A stretch of 64,000 nt of DNA from Botrytis cinerea B05.10 (lineage: Eukaryota; Ascomycota; Leotiomycetes; Helotiales; Sclerotiniaceae). Both the position numbers and the translations under genes were made by a program. Within the stretch, counting starts at the first letter, position 1, and the number at the start of each line of letters is the position of its first letter. The notes under the pieces are model-generated. The model was not told the DNA's origin. It saw only the letters and a program-made list of their open reading frames with translations, and made no database searches. The stretch is from the NCBI RefSeq assembly GCF_000143535.2, contig NC_037310.1, positions 806,001-870,000 on the forward strand. Reading direction: 5' to 3'. This document shows positions 47,224 through 58,500 of this stretch, one piece after another.

Positions 47224-48027
47224 TCACCAGGCATTCCGATCCCAGTTTGGATCTGCCACTCATAGATTAACATAGCTCCTTCATTATAAAGCGACCCCAT
47301 TTCCGAGTCCGAGACTCCGGAGATAGAATAGCACAATGTGTCAAAAGGACGAGAGCCACTCACCCTGTACAAAGCCAGCCAAAACCTTACTACCCGTCTG
47401 CAAGAGCGGGTGACCAACGACAATCTGCAAGAATCGCTCCAAGCCCCCTCTGCGATGCTCAATCACATCATCGCTAAATCTGTTGGTGAAGACCTTTCCG
47501 GGCAGAGGGGGGATGGTCACGCGCGCACTCTCGCGCTCCAGGAGGTCGCGGAAGTATTCGAAATCGCTGTAGCGGCGTCGGACGGTTGAATTGCGCAGCT
47601 TGAAGGCGGGGATGTTGGTGCTGCAGTTGATTTCGTAGTCGGTGTACATGCTGCGGCCGATGCCGTGGGTTTGGGGATCGCGGACCTAGGGGGGAGGGGT
47701 GAGTTGGTTGTTTGTTTGTTTGTGAGGGGAGGTTGGATGAGGAGAGAGGGGAGGGGGTTGGGATGAGGAGAGAGGGGAGGGGGTTGGGATGAGGAGAGAG
47801 GGGAGGGGGTTGGGATGCAGGTATAGTGCAGCATAGCATAGAATGGGACTGCGATAGCATACTTCTATTTCCAGAAAATTTTCGGGAGGTCCGTAGATTT
47901 CTTCGAAGCTTTGTTGACGGGAATCGGGCATCGCCTGCATGGCAGATGGTATGCTCGATCTTCCTGGAGATGTAGGACTTTTCGGGGAGGTTTGGCCTGC
48001 GACGGGCGATTGTGTAGACTCCGCCAT
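47224..48027 (-). CDS. SNX3: Sorting nexin 3 / Grd19 (PX domain)
   Basis: Snx3/Grd19 is a small PX protein that binds PI3P on endosomes and recruits retromer for recycling to the Golgi. Three inferred exons on the minus strand (48027-47863, 47685-47364, 47252-47224) give 171 residues. The N-terminus is disordered ([20 protein letters not shown]). The PX domain starts [20 protein letters not shown], formed across intron 1, and has [40 protein letters not shown] (the PI3P-binding RRRYSDF), IPPLPGK and [20 protein letters not shown]. The last intron joins FVQ to DPNWDRNAW, the conserved Snx3 end, confirming the 3' structure. Intron 1 carries a 26-bp minisatellite. Confidence 0.94.
47735..47812. 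repeat. 26-bp minisatellite (3 perfect copies) inside SNX3 intron 1
   Basis: Three identical head-to-tail 26-bp G/A-rich units (47735-47760, 47761-47786, 47787-47812; GGATGAGGAG...GGGGGTTG), followed by a partial fourth GGATG. All lie within the first intron of SNX3 and add length to it. Confidence 0.92.
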
Positions 48028-49050
48028 TTTTGAAGGGTATTTGAGTTGCGATAATGTGAACGAGTCTGGATATTTGGTTGCGTGCAGAGAAATGGATGGA
48101 GGATATGATGACTGAGTTTGATCTTGGCTTGATGTGACGTGATATGTTTTTGTGGACGAATTTAACTTGTCGACTCTTTATTACTATTACCTAGGTAGTT
48201 GTGTTATGTAGGCTGGTAAATAAGGTTATGCACTTCTCGCACATGCGTCCATCTGGAGTGTGTCTTTGGGTAAACGCGCGGAAGTTTATAGCGGCAATGG
48301 TGAAAGTAATACGCGTAGTGAAGGCAATAATGATAGTGATAGTGATAGTGATAGTAAGTAATAGTAATAGTTCAAAGTAACAATCGATTATTGGAAGGGG
48401 CCCATCAGGATTGAGAGAGGCGTCTTCTCTTTTGGTTAGGGTTTCTGGTGGTAATGGTGGTGGTGGTGGGGCAAATTATTGGCTTTGAAGCTTTGGAGCT
48501 TTGGATTTTGGGATTTTGGAATTTTCATTGGATTTTCATTGGATTTCCCCTCTTTTACAGTCAAGAGACGAAGGAGGAGGCAGGAAGCAGAGAGGAGGGG
48601 AGGGGAGGAGAGGAGAGGGGAGGGGGATGACAGGAGAGGGGAGAGGAGAGAGGAGAGAGGAGAGAGGAGAGAGGAGAGAGGGAGGACAATCCAATCATAC
48701 GTCGGTATAATGCAACTCCAGTAACCCCTCCTTATCAACAACAAGAACAAGCAAGTAAACAAGTAATCTTCTGCTAACACCAAAACAGTCGATCTAACCA
48801 TTTTGTTTGTTTTGTTTTGTTCTGTTTGGCTCTCGATTCTATTTTCTCGTAGAATATATCAAGCCGTGTTTATAAACATAAACAGCCCTACCTACCATTC
48901 CAACATCAATCTTATCTTGTTGCTTTTCTAGCCTCTCTAGCTTTTCCATTATATTTCACTGTGCGAGCGCACTCTTGATCAGCCTTTGTGATTTTCCTCG
49001 GTGAATTGTTGAGCTTGCTTCTCCTCGATAGTCATTGATTGATATCCGCC
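48028..49050. promoter_or_regulatory. Divergent upstream region of SNX3 and the tetraspanin gene
   Basis: About 1 kb between two divergent start codons. It carries a purine-rich minisatellite at 48590-48690 and short GATAGT repeats near 48335-48370. A pyrimidine-rich leader precedes the tetraspanin ATG. No specific factor site is named. Confidence 0.5.
48590..48690. repeat. Purine-only AGGAGAG minisatellite
   Basis: About 100 bp of almost pure A/G on the plus strand, built from AGGAGAG-like 7-bp units (clearest at 48638-48681). Homopurine mirror-repeat-like tracts of this sort can adopt triplex DNA. Confidence 0.8.
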
Positions 49051-50342
49051 ATGGACGTTGCTAAGAAGTTGATACCGTGGGCGATGCCACTTGTGAGCAC
49101 CATCACGACCAATTTGAATGTTCAAAGCAGAACTAATTCTATCTAGCTTCTAGTTATTTTGACTGCTGTAGCTGGGTAGAGAGCTCCAAAGTATATTTGT
49201 CAATGGTCTTGGACTGATACATACTCGCTAGCTATGCCTACTCCCAAATCCGCGCCCTCTCCCTTCCTATTTCCCAAGCTCTCGCGCTGTTCACCGTCGT
49301 TCTGCCGCTCGTCACTGGAATATCTACACAAGGTGCCGTTGGATTGATCCAGCGAGCGAACAAGAAGGAGCAAAATCAACTCACGCTGCCCCTAATTGCT
49401 GTTATTGGTTTCCAGTTGGTCTACGAAACTATTGTCGCTACTCTCGCCCTGACATATATGATACCACCAAAATCGTTACATTGTGGGTTGGAAGATGCAT
49501 GGCATAGTCTGTTCAGTTCAAAAGACGATAGAAAGATAAGCGCAATTCAAGACGCGTTGAATTGTTGCGGTCTTCGTTCTCTGGCTGACATGGCCTCGCC
49601 GATCAAGAATCCCAAGGGCCCTGGGAGTTGTGCGGCTTTGACGAATCGCTCGCAGTGAGTTCATTGCTCCACTCTCAAACGATGACATATTCAAGATATC
49701 AATCTAACAGCTCTCACAGAAGCTGTTTAGGCCCCTGGAGACAAGCGGAGCAGATAAATGCTGGCCTACTTTTGCTTGTAGCCATCGTTATTTTCACCAT
49801 CAAGGTACGTTTCCTTTCTATTGTGTTAAGATGCCTACCCTTTAGATTTATGCTACATACGATAGTCTCATCTATTAGTCGCACTTGTATGTTACGAGTG
49901 GCGAGAGAGTTCCACATGGTTTACCAATGTTCTCGAATATTCTCAAAACTTTCAGCATGCATAAAAAGTTGTTTATGCACAGGTTAGACAGGATTATTTC
50001 GCTGGCAACGAAACCCATTCTAGAGTCTAGACTGTGGCAAATAAAAGGTATCATTCATTTTCTAACATCAAAATACAGGTGATTTCTATCACAAATCTGC
50101 TTACCACCTCCTTCTGGAGACGCTCGCACTGGTCTCGATCCATTCACGGCGTAACGAGTGGTGATACGGAAGCGCCAGAAGAAGACAACAGGGCAGAAAC
50201 AAGACGGTTGATCGAGGAAGGTGATGATGATGAAGAATCTTACCGTGATGAACCCACTCAAGGACGCCTCTCGGGGTTGAATGGCTCGGGCCATGGCCAA
50301 GGACCAAGAGTCGAGCCTTCTCGCTTGTCACAAAACTATTAG
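49051..50342 (+). CDS. Tetraspanin-family membrane protein
   Basis: Five inferred exons: 49051-49092, 49147-49175, 49232-49654, 49720-49804 and 50079-50342, giving 280 residues. Four membrane segments are visible: AMPLLLVILTAVAGY (TM1), LPISQALALFTVVLPLVTGI (TM2), LPLIAVIGFQLVYETIVATL (TM3) and AGLLLLVAIVIFTIKVISIT (TM4). The large loop between TM3 and TM4 has LNCCGLRSLADM, the tetraspanin CCG motif, with further Cys at PGSCAAL and SCLGPW. The C-terminal tail is cytosolic, charged and acidic (GDDDEES). This matches fungal tetraspanins (Pls1/Tsp3 type), membrane organisers that in Pls1's case are needed for appressorium-mediated infection. I cannot assign which class this is. The last intron (49805-50078, 274 bp) is long for this genome, so an internal exon there is possible. 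Confidence 0.82.
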
Positions 50343-52171
50343 GCAATCTCAATATTTCAAGCATACAATAAGCTTAAGAATGAGATGCATGAGGCTCAAC
50401 AAGAATCCTAGTATCCCGGTCGATGATCTGGGGCGTTTATCTCCACTTGGGGCAGTTTCTGGGTTGTGAAAGATGATTGGGGCGGATCTGGGAAAAGCGT
50501 GAAGGGCGAGAACGAAAAAGAGCTGACGATGATATTGAGAGACATATTTTCTGGTTTTTGGTTGTGACGTGATATGATCAGATGGCGCTATTTACATTTA
50601 ACCTTTCATTTTATCCTACAATACAAGGGCATCTCGATACACGCACTCGAAACACTTCACTTGGGGCGTAATCAAAATCGGTACTTTTATCCTGACGGTT
50701 CTGATATGAATCCTTGCACCTACATGATGCTAACCCCAAACACGTGATTAAGGGCAAATGATTAGGCTCTGTGAGGAAGGTATCTAGATACGACGAGTAC
50801 TCCGTAGAAGAAGTATCGAAAGGCCGCTGATGGGGCCATTGGAGAGATAGACAAACAAACTTGAAATGACAATTTTATTTTTGGTATAAATACCCATTTT
50901 CATCTATTTTATATGTCGAGAGAAGCCCACGAAAGCGCTGCAGGCGATAGGGAAATTTCGAAAGAACCAACGAGAGAAGCGAAAAATTCAACCGCTTCCG
51001 TAGAAGTGCATATTTTAACTGCATACTCGGCGTTACATTGCAGCAAGAAGCGTGATAATCTCTACTCGGTGAGCTGGATTTGGCAATCGAGAGAGCTTTC
51101 CCAATTATTCTTCACCAATGAAGGGATGGAAATCATAATAAATAATAAATATTATAGGTTTAGAACTTTACAACACATCTTTCCTTCTTTTCCCACCCCT
51201 CAATTGTTGGGGCTCTGCATCGCTTCCATCCCATTTGCTTGTTTGAACAGCTAGACGGGGGATGGACCAACAAACACAGCACGATGTTCAGGCTCAACCC
51301 ATCATATATCCGTTATATCTTGGAAGGAACAATATCTCTCTCCAGAACACCGTCGACCTTTTCTTAGCAACTTACCTAATCTACCTACCTTTGCCCCAAA
51401 GCACCTCACATCGTTACACGCAAATCAAGAGTGCAGAATTCCACATTGTCCATCCCACCCGGTTGCTGAAGAACGTTTTGTGTATGTCTGTCTGTATGTA
51501 GATGTGTGTGTGGATGGTTGTCTATATTACATATGTACAACCAAGTGTTTCCCGTGTCCCCACGAGTCCCGGTCATGGTCATGGTCTTGGCCATCTCCGC
51601 ATAATGCAGACAGATAGTGCAGTGCAGACAGAACAGACCATATACACCCCAGGTCAATCATCCATCCATCCATCATCAATCATACATTCATTCATCATCC
51701 ATTCCACCTCCAGTCCACTCCATACCATATCTATAGTGCCCTTTTCTACCCCAAAAAAAGCCAAAGCGTTTAATAAAAAGGATTTTTTTCTTCCCTTTCC
51801 TGCATTTTGCACCGCTTTTCTCATATTTCACCCAGTGTCAAAGAAAAGGTTATTGTTTGTGGAAATTGATAGCCTCGACAAACGATCTTAGACCGGATCC
51901 TTCCTTCCACCGTTCCCCTCATTCTTGTGATCTCTATTCATCTATCCATCTTTCCATAAATACATACATACATATACATACATACATACTGGCACGGTCC
52001 ACGAATCCAAGGATGACTCTGGCTCGAACGGCTTCACCGCAATGCTTCTGATATTAACATTTCATTTACATTTCGAAAAAGGTCCTGGATAAGCACGCAC
52101 GTACCGCACAGAATTTGAATAAACGAACAAGAGGAAAAGAATACCGACAAAATACCTCCTACACATAGGTC
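50343..52171. other. Intergenic region tetraspanin - zinc-cluster regulator
   Basis: About 1.8 kb without a supported gene. Several ORFs of 79-129 codons read as low-complexity or unrelated sequence. It ends in a long leader-like stretch with CATTCATC-type repeats (about 51655-51720) and a TACATACA microsatellite (about 51958-51989), then the regulator's ATG at 52172. Long 5' leaders are common for fungal transcription factor genes. Confidence 0.5.
51958..51989. repeat. ACAT tetranucleotide microsatellite
   Basis: About eight near-perfect TACA/ATAC units about 180 bp before the start codon of the zinc-cluster gene. Confidence 0.7.
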
Positions 52172-55100
52172 ATGATTGAAAAGCCCACTTCTCACAGGGC
52201 TCGGGCCGAGTGGCCGAATCCGATCTCACCACAAAGGGTTCGAAAGAGGCCGCAACAGCAATCGTCGCATTCTCAGCGCCGTTATTACAGCCCCAGTGCC
52301 TCACCGCCGGAATCATCACACTCATATTCACATTCACCATCGTCGACGCTCTCGTCGCGATCTAGGAGCTCGTCCTTGCGACATAATCCAAGTTATCATA
52401 TCCGTCTAGATACCCGCCTAGACAGGTTAGATAACTTTGACTACTTTGAGTATCAGGCCGCGATCAACACCTCTCCTTCGTCGTCATCGATCATTGGACA
52501 TGTCGCTGGTGTTACGACTGCTGGAGATGGAGCGTTGAATTTAACGGCCCCTCACACCTCACTTCCAGATACATCATGGATGGCCAATTTCTCTACAGGG
52601 CCTATGAATACCATCCCACTCAGCCCCGATGATGCTGTGAGTCCGGGATACTCGACATACATCGGAACCAATGGTGGTGCTTCATTATCGCTCCAGACCG
52701 GAGCTATGCCTGGACTTTCCATGCCATGGGATATCGTGAATTCTACGACACACCTAACTGGGCCCTCGGATTTCGAAGATATTTGTATGTCAGAGGCTAA
52801 TGTGAGAAGCTATGGGAGTCATGGAAGTATGGAACTGGCTTCTGCTTCTGCTGTCTCGGCCACATCCGACACATATGTTTTCCCGTTTGGATCCCCGGGA
52901 GGTGCGAGTCCATTACTTGATCTCGAAATTCCTTGTATGTAATGATTTTGCTTGCCGATCCTGGCTGTCTCACATGTCCCCTTTCCGAGATATCGTATCC
53001 GAACGTTTTATTTTGTCTCAATCCGAGGTCAACTGCTTTGCTGACGAGGCTACAATAGATTATGTCAACCAAAACATAATGGTCGATCAAGCCATCCAAC
53101 GATCCGAAAATCTGAATACCTCATTACCTGCTACTTCCACATATTCCTTCGATAACACATCTACCTCCTTAGATTGGGGGTTTAACATGTACCCAACAGA
53201 GCCTATAGCTCCTTCAGTAGCCCCGCTCCTCGAAGCTCCAAACCTACTTCCGAGAGGCAGATACATACGTTCACAAAATCCCTGGAATCCGCACGACGCA
53301 AATGGCAATGTCTTCAACGAGAATTCCAACGCCAACTGCGTTGGATATGAGCCCGAACCAGCTCCATTAAATTCCTACGAACACGAGCGATCTCCTTTAC
53401 CCTATGAGACATCATCACCTGTGGATAACGAAAGGTTGATTGTAGCTGGGCATGGCCAACAAAGCCACGATGTATATGGGCCAGAAGCACCAAGACCTAA
53501 TTGGTTTGACGAAAGTGATACATCAACCTCTTATTCCAACACTTTGTATACTCCTTCCCATGGCTCCCCAGTATCGCAACACTCTCCACAGTCACACGGC
53601 TCGCAAGCACCACTTTCGCCAGACGAGGCAAACATCCATTCACATGTTTTTAGCGCGTTTCCTGAGCCGCAAAAGAATAAGGTCACGAGGGGGCGTGTAA
53701 GGCCATTAACAGAAAAAGAGAAGCGGGAGGCGAGAGATGTAAGGCAAGCGGGCGCTTGCTGGGCTTGCCATCTCTCTAAAATTAAGGTGCGTGCGAGGGT
53801 CTACCCACCACACAGCGAAATATTTTGCTAATTAATGTCTGTCTAGTGTTCACCTTGCTCACCTGGCTTTCCATGTGAACAATGTACTAGGCTTTCTGGA
53901 AAGAGGAGATTTTGTCTCCTACCATGCTTCAATGATCCAGTCGAAATGCTAGATAAGTTTTTAGTACCTGGTATGCTCTCTACAGTAGTTTTGGTGGTGA
54001 TCTCATCCTAACAAACATATAGAAAGTCACATAAGGATGTACACAACCGAGAACACCAAGAAATTTATCTCGAGAAACGCAGATGCATGGGGAACAGATG
54101 AGATGATAGTGCGATTGAGCTGGGGCTACCGCGTTCCGCTAAAAGTTACCGTAGTCTCTCTGTCAGTACGAGGCTCGAGTTCCATTTTTCGTTATCAGCA
54201 TCAGACGTATATCAATGCATCCGGTAAAGCGACATACACGAAAAAGAAGAGTCCACCACTTGGTATTCCGCTTATGTTGATGGAGGAGACACAGGAAGAA
54301 TATGCTCGATATATTAAGAAGATTGTCCAGCATGACCTAGAGGAATATGCAAGAATAGCGTATGAACCTGAGGAATCAGACATTGCGAAACGTTTGCTCA
54401 AGACAGTATGCCAGTTTTATATTGCTGGTGTGGAAGCCAATGATGAGGTAAGGCCTTTCTCTTTCAGGCTGTGATTTTTTTGCTGCACAATTGTCCGATC
54501 TTGAGTGTACTCTCTAGATCTTGCACTACCGGAACTAATTTCCATCAACATTGATACCGCGAACTTCTATTGTGATGGTACTGATAGCTGACAACCATAG
54601 TATGAACTCCTCCGTGAAGCTATAGAAATACACATTGCTTGCGCCATACTCGAACGAAGCTTGATCCTCGACGGCGAGTCTACCAATTTAGTAGAGGGGC
54701 GCCTGAGAGAAGATTTTCCACCAGAATCTTCTCCAAGATGTGCCTCCCGCCAGATCAAAGTGGCTTTTTTCATATCGCAACAGGAGAGAATCAAAGAAGT
54801 CCTTCGAGAATGGGGTCAAATGATGTGGACCAGCAATCGTGCGACTACGAATGAGCGGAAATGGGCCATTGGATTCAGCGTCTTACTAGTCTTGACTCTC
54901 GTCATGGACAAGACTTTGGGTCTTTCATATTTCAAGTGCGTATCTTCCCTTAAGCCCGTAGTCTTAGAAAACAATGCTGATTCGTAATTGTAGTACCGAA
55001 TCCAGAATCAGACATGGTGGCAAAGAAGCAATCATTGAGCGTCATGAATTTCAAGAAAGAGTAAAAGTAACTCAGACGAACTTGTTCGAGAGATGCAAAG

Positions 55101-55541
55101 AAATTCTCCACTCGAAGTTCAAGACACGGAAAGGGGGCAAGGAGAGCTTCAATCCAATCCGTGACGGCGATGGTGCATGGCGTGGCAAAGTTATCGATGA
55201 AAGGATTGCTGGCTTTGTACACGACGTCAAAAATGTGGTTCGGGATCATGGTATGTTTCTCCGTCTCTCTGCTGGCCTCTCCTCTCTTCACCGTTTCTTT
55301 CTGTCTCCGCACGCCACCGGCCCAGTTCGATCGTGGGAAATTATTGTACGAAAGTGGTGATCGAACCTGAGACTAATGTTGCTTCAATTGAACAGAACCC
55401 CAAGTTCGCTCATGTAGAGTTAAAGTCTCGAAGATTCTGCGAGATGATCCATTGTCGTTGTCTCTGAAGGCCAACGAATCACCTTACACGGATGCGGCCC
55501 GGCTAGCCTGTGTATTTTTGGACGATTTTCTGGAACATTGA
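52172..55541 (+). CDS. Zn2Cys6-type fungal transcription regulator
   Basis: Seven inferred exons: 52172-52934, 53059-53786, 53847-53970, 54023-54447, 54601-54935, 54994-55250 and 55396-55541, giving 925 residues. The N-terminal ~480 residues are Ser/Thr/Pro-rich and disordered. A basic lead-in (RGRVRPLTEKEKREARDVRQ) precedes a cysteine cluster, ACWACHLSKIK joined across an intron to CSPCSPGFPCEQC and a later FC, about residues 487-520. The spacing C-x2-C-x6-C-x8-C-x2-C-x9-C fits the fungal binuclear zinc cluster with one extra Cys inside the x8 loop. The C-terminal ~400 residues are helical (YELLREAIEIHIACAILERS, WAIGFSVLLVLTLVMDKTLG), similar to the regulatory half of such factors. I cannot name the target pathway. 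The first intron acceptor (TAG at 53058, with CTGAC upstream) was preferred over a frame-compatible GAG at 52989. Confidence 0.8.
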
Positions 55542-58500
55542 AACCCTGAGCAATGGTTCTACCGGTAGAGGCTAGGGATTATTTACCGGATCGTCGGCAA
55601 ATCAATTTTGGCAGATACTGTGGGTTGGGGGTTGGGATCGGATGGCCTGATTCGGAATGGAATTGGAAGAAGTAGGATGAACTGGTCAGGCCAGAAATCG
55701 GAAAGGGTTGCGGAGAAGACTAGGGAGTTGACTCGCGATGGATCAGGAGCGACGTATTATTTTTGTACATTTGACATGATGATCATGATTTTGATGATGA
55801 ATGACAACGAATAACGATTGGACTGGACTGGGGCACAAAAGAAAAAGGAGTGGGAGGACATAATTTCTGGGATCCGATCAATGAGAACAGATTAATGACT
55901 CGAAACATAAAAAATCTTGATGAAGTTGCATAAAAGTGATGTAAGTGGGTGATGAGGAAGTATATAACGAGAAAAGCTTCTAGAACTACACACCAAATCT
56001 AGACTTTCAGCTGAAGACCGCATAGAGTCATGAATGATGGAGTGAATTTACACGGCCAAGGATAGCTACTCGGATTGTACCATATTGGAAACAATCGACA
56101 ACTGATCAACTGCCTGCCTCTTTATTGACATTATTGCCATTGACTTTTATTGACGAATGACTTGTTCAATGACATAGTGAGTTTTGTGACCTCTAACCCA
56201 CACAGAGTGCAAAGGATACCCAACCTCGATGATAAAACAGCAAAAGGAAACAATCCCTGAAGGACATCTCGGGGTGTATATTATTCCTTGCAGATCGAGA
56301 CCCAGCAGACAAGCATGCAGAAAACCCAAGAGCAATATGGCAGACATGCTTTCGCATTTGGCTAGAGGGCGAAACCCACATTGCCTAATAGGGGGAGATT
56401 GGTGATCTTATGGGTCGGCAGTGGGAAGGCTAGCCTGCTAAAGGTGTAGACGATGGACAGAGCAGCGTGATCGATCATGCACTTCATCCTGTGGATAGAT
56501 GAGAAGAGGTACGTAGGTGGAGAGACCAGGGGGGGCACAGATCCCTACCAAGGATTGGAAAGAGATTCGATTCACTCGAATCGTTCGAGAAGGGAAAGAG
56601 AAGCAAGCACGCAGCATTTAGAAACAAAAGAAGATCAAGGGGGTTTGGAAAAAGAAGTTAAGAATAGCATACGCAATGTATGAAGACCCATCGCAATCCC
56701 AGCTCCAGGGCCCCATGTGATTGAATTGAATGAGGGAAATCGGATCCACCACCCACCGCACCGGAAGCCGGAATTTGGGGAGCTTGCGATGGATCATGAC
56801 TCCCAATAAAGACACACCCCCCTAGAGAGAGAGGTTTTAGAAGCAAAAAGAAGAAACATCAACGCGTGGGTAATTGCCACGATTGAATTTGCTTTGCTTT
56901 GGGTTTGTTTTTGTTTTGTTTGGTTTGGTTTGGCTTGGTTTGGCTTGGTTTGGGTTGGGCCGGGCGGGGGTTGGGGAAAGAGAAGGAACGAAGAAGGAAA
57001 AAGAAAAGGAAAAATGATGAAAGAGAAGCAGAAGCAGAAGCAGAAACAAGAACCCGGGAAACCGAGACAGAAAAAGAGAAACATGGCAGGAAAGATGTGC
57101 AACACTAAGGTTCGAGTGCCGTACCAGAAACCCACAGTATTCTTCTTTAGCAAGTACCCAGTACATTGGATACAACGGTCGCGGAAGGGAAGAGGAAGGG
57201 AGCCGGGTTGGATTCTAAGTTGTAAGGCTTGCTTGCTTTGGCCGCGGGTGGTGGTGCCGGACAGGGAAGATCCTGAGAGCAAATTGCACATTTCCCTTTT
57301 ACAGGAAAGGGTGCTCGAGGGTGCTCGAGGGTGCCAGAATTCAATTTTTAGAATGCGGGCGGGCTGCATATCTCTCCTATCTGGAAATAGAGAAATCTTA
57401 TGTCATGCAGCTCTGGGAGGTGTGGTTGGTAAGGTGGTGGTGTGGTAAGTGTGGTAAGTGTGGTAAGTGTGGTAAGTGTGGTAAGTGTGGTAAGTGTGGT
57501 AAGTGTGGTAAGTGTGGTAAGTGTGGGATGCGGTGGTGCAGTTAGTTCATGGTTGTCAAAATACATAGATGGCATCACGTAAGGCTTAGTTAGGAAATCG
57601 AGCGTGGTGGGTGGGTGAGAGGGCGTGGTGAGTATGAGTATGAGCATGATTATGATTATGATTATGATTATGATTATCAGTATACCATGAGGTGCATGTG
57701 TTGCAAAATGTAAGATGTAAGATGTAAGACGTAAGACGTAAGACGTAAGTAAGATGGTCATGTCCATTTGGCCGGCAATCAAGCCGGGGAGCTCTGGATG
57801 AAGGCCATGTTGATGTTGATGCAGGAACAAAAAATAAATCGCGTTGTAGAAAGGAGAAATCTACAGATGGGGGTGTGTGTGTGTGTGTGACGTCGATGCC
57901 ATACTCACAGGAGAGTAGAAACGTGTTAAACCTTGTCATCTTCAGCCCAGCCGTAGGGATTTGTTCCATCACGACGGTAGTACTGCACTGCATATTGTGA
58001 TGTTGGTAGATGGTAAAAATGGGAGGCTGTGTTTTGCGATTACAATTGTTTCGGTTTCGACCTGCATCAAAAATGCTGTGTCATTGTTCGGTGAGCAACC
58101 CTTCTGGATTTGCAGGAACTGCTGGACTCCTGGTGGGCCTCAGTAATTTCATGTATCATCACGGCGGCGATAATGCTGAGGAAAATAAATGCACATCAAA
58201 TCTTGGTCCAGTTGCATGCAAAGTGCAGATTCGTGAGTTAGCATACGAGGGAGGCCATGGCATGCTTCTCACCGAGATGATCGCCAGTACGATCACCAAT
58301 ATGAATGTGTATCACAATAATCCCCCCCGAACGCGATGGAGCTGGAGAGAAGGCGTAATCGTCATGAATCATGATGCCTTCCTTTTTCCTTCTGTGCCAT
58401 GTTTCGATGCATTCCAAGCTGGCCTGCCCAAGATACTTGCTGGCACTGAGGCTACACAGAAAAGTAGTTCTACGGATATGCACAGCAGATGGTGGTTGAA

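Noticed and set aside
52935..52989. Short alternative first intron of the zinc-cluster gene ending in GAG at 52989
   Set aside because: It is frame-compatible, but GAG acceptors are rare and no good branch site precedes it. The TAG at 53058 has a CTGAC about 18 bp upstream.
56794..57369. 191-codon minus-strand ORF with Phe/Cys and Lys/Gln/Asn repeats
   Set aside because: The repeats come from the TTTGG tract and AGAAGC runs. The remainder is unrecognisable.
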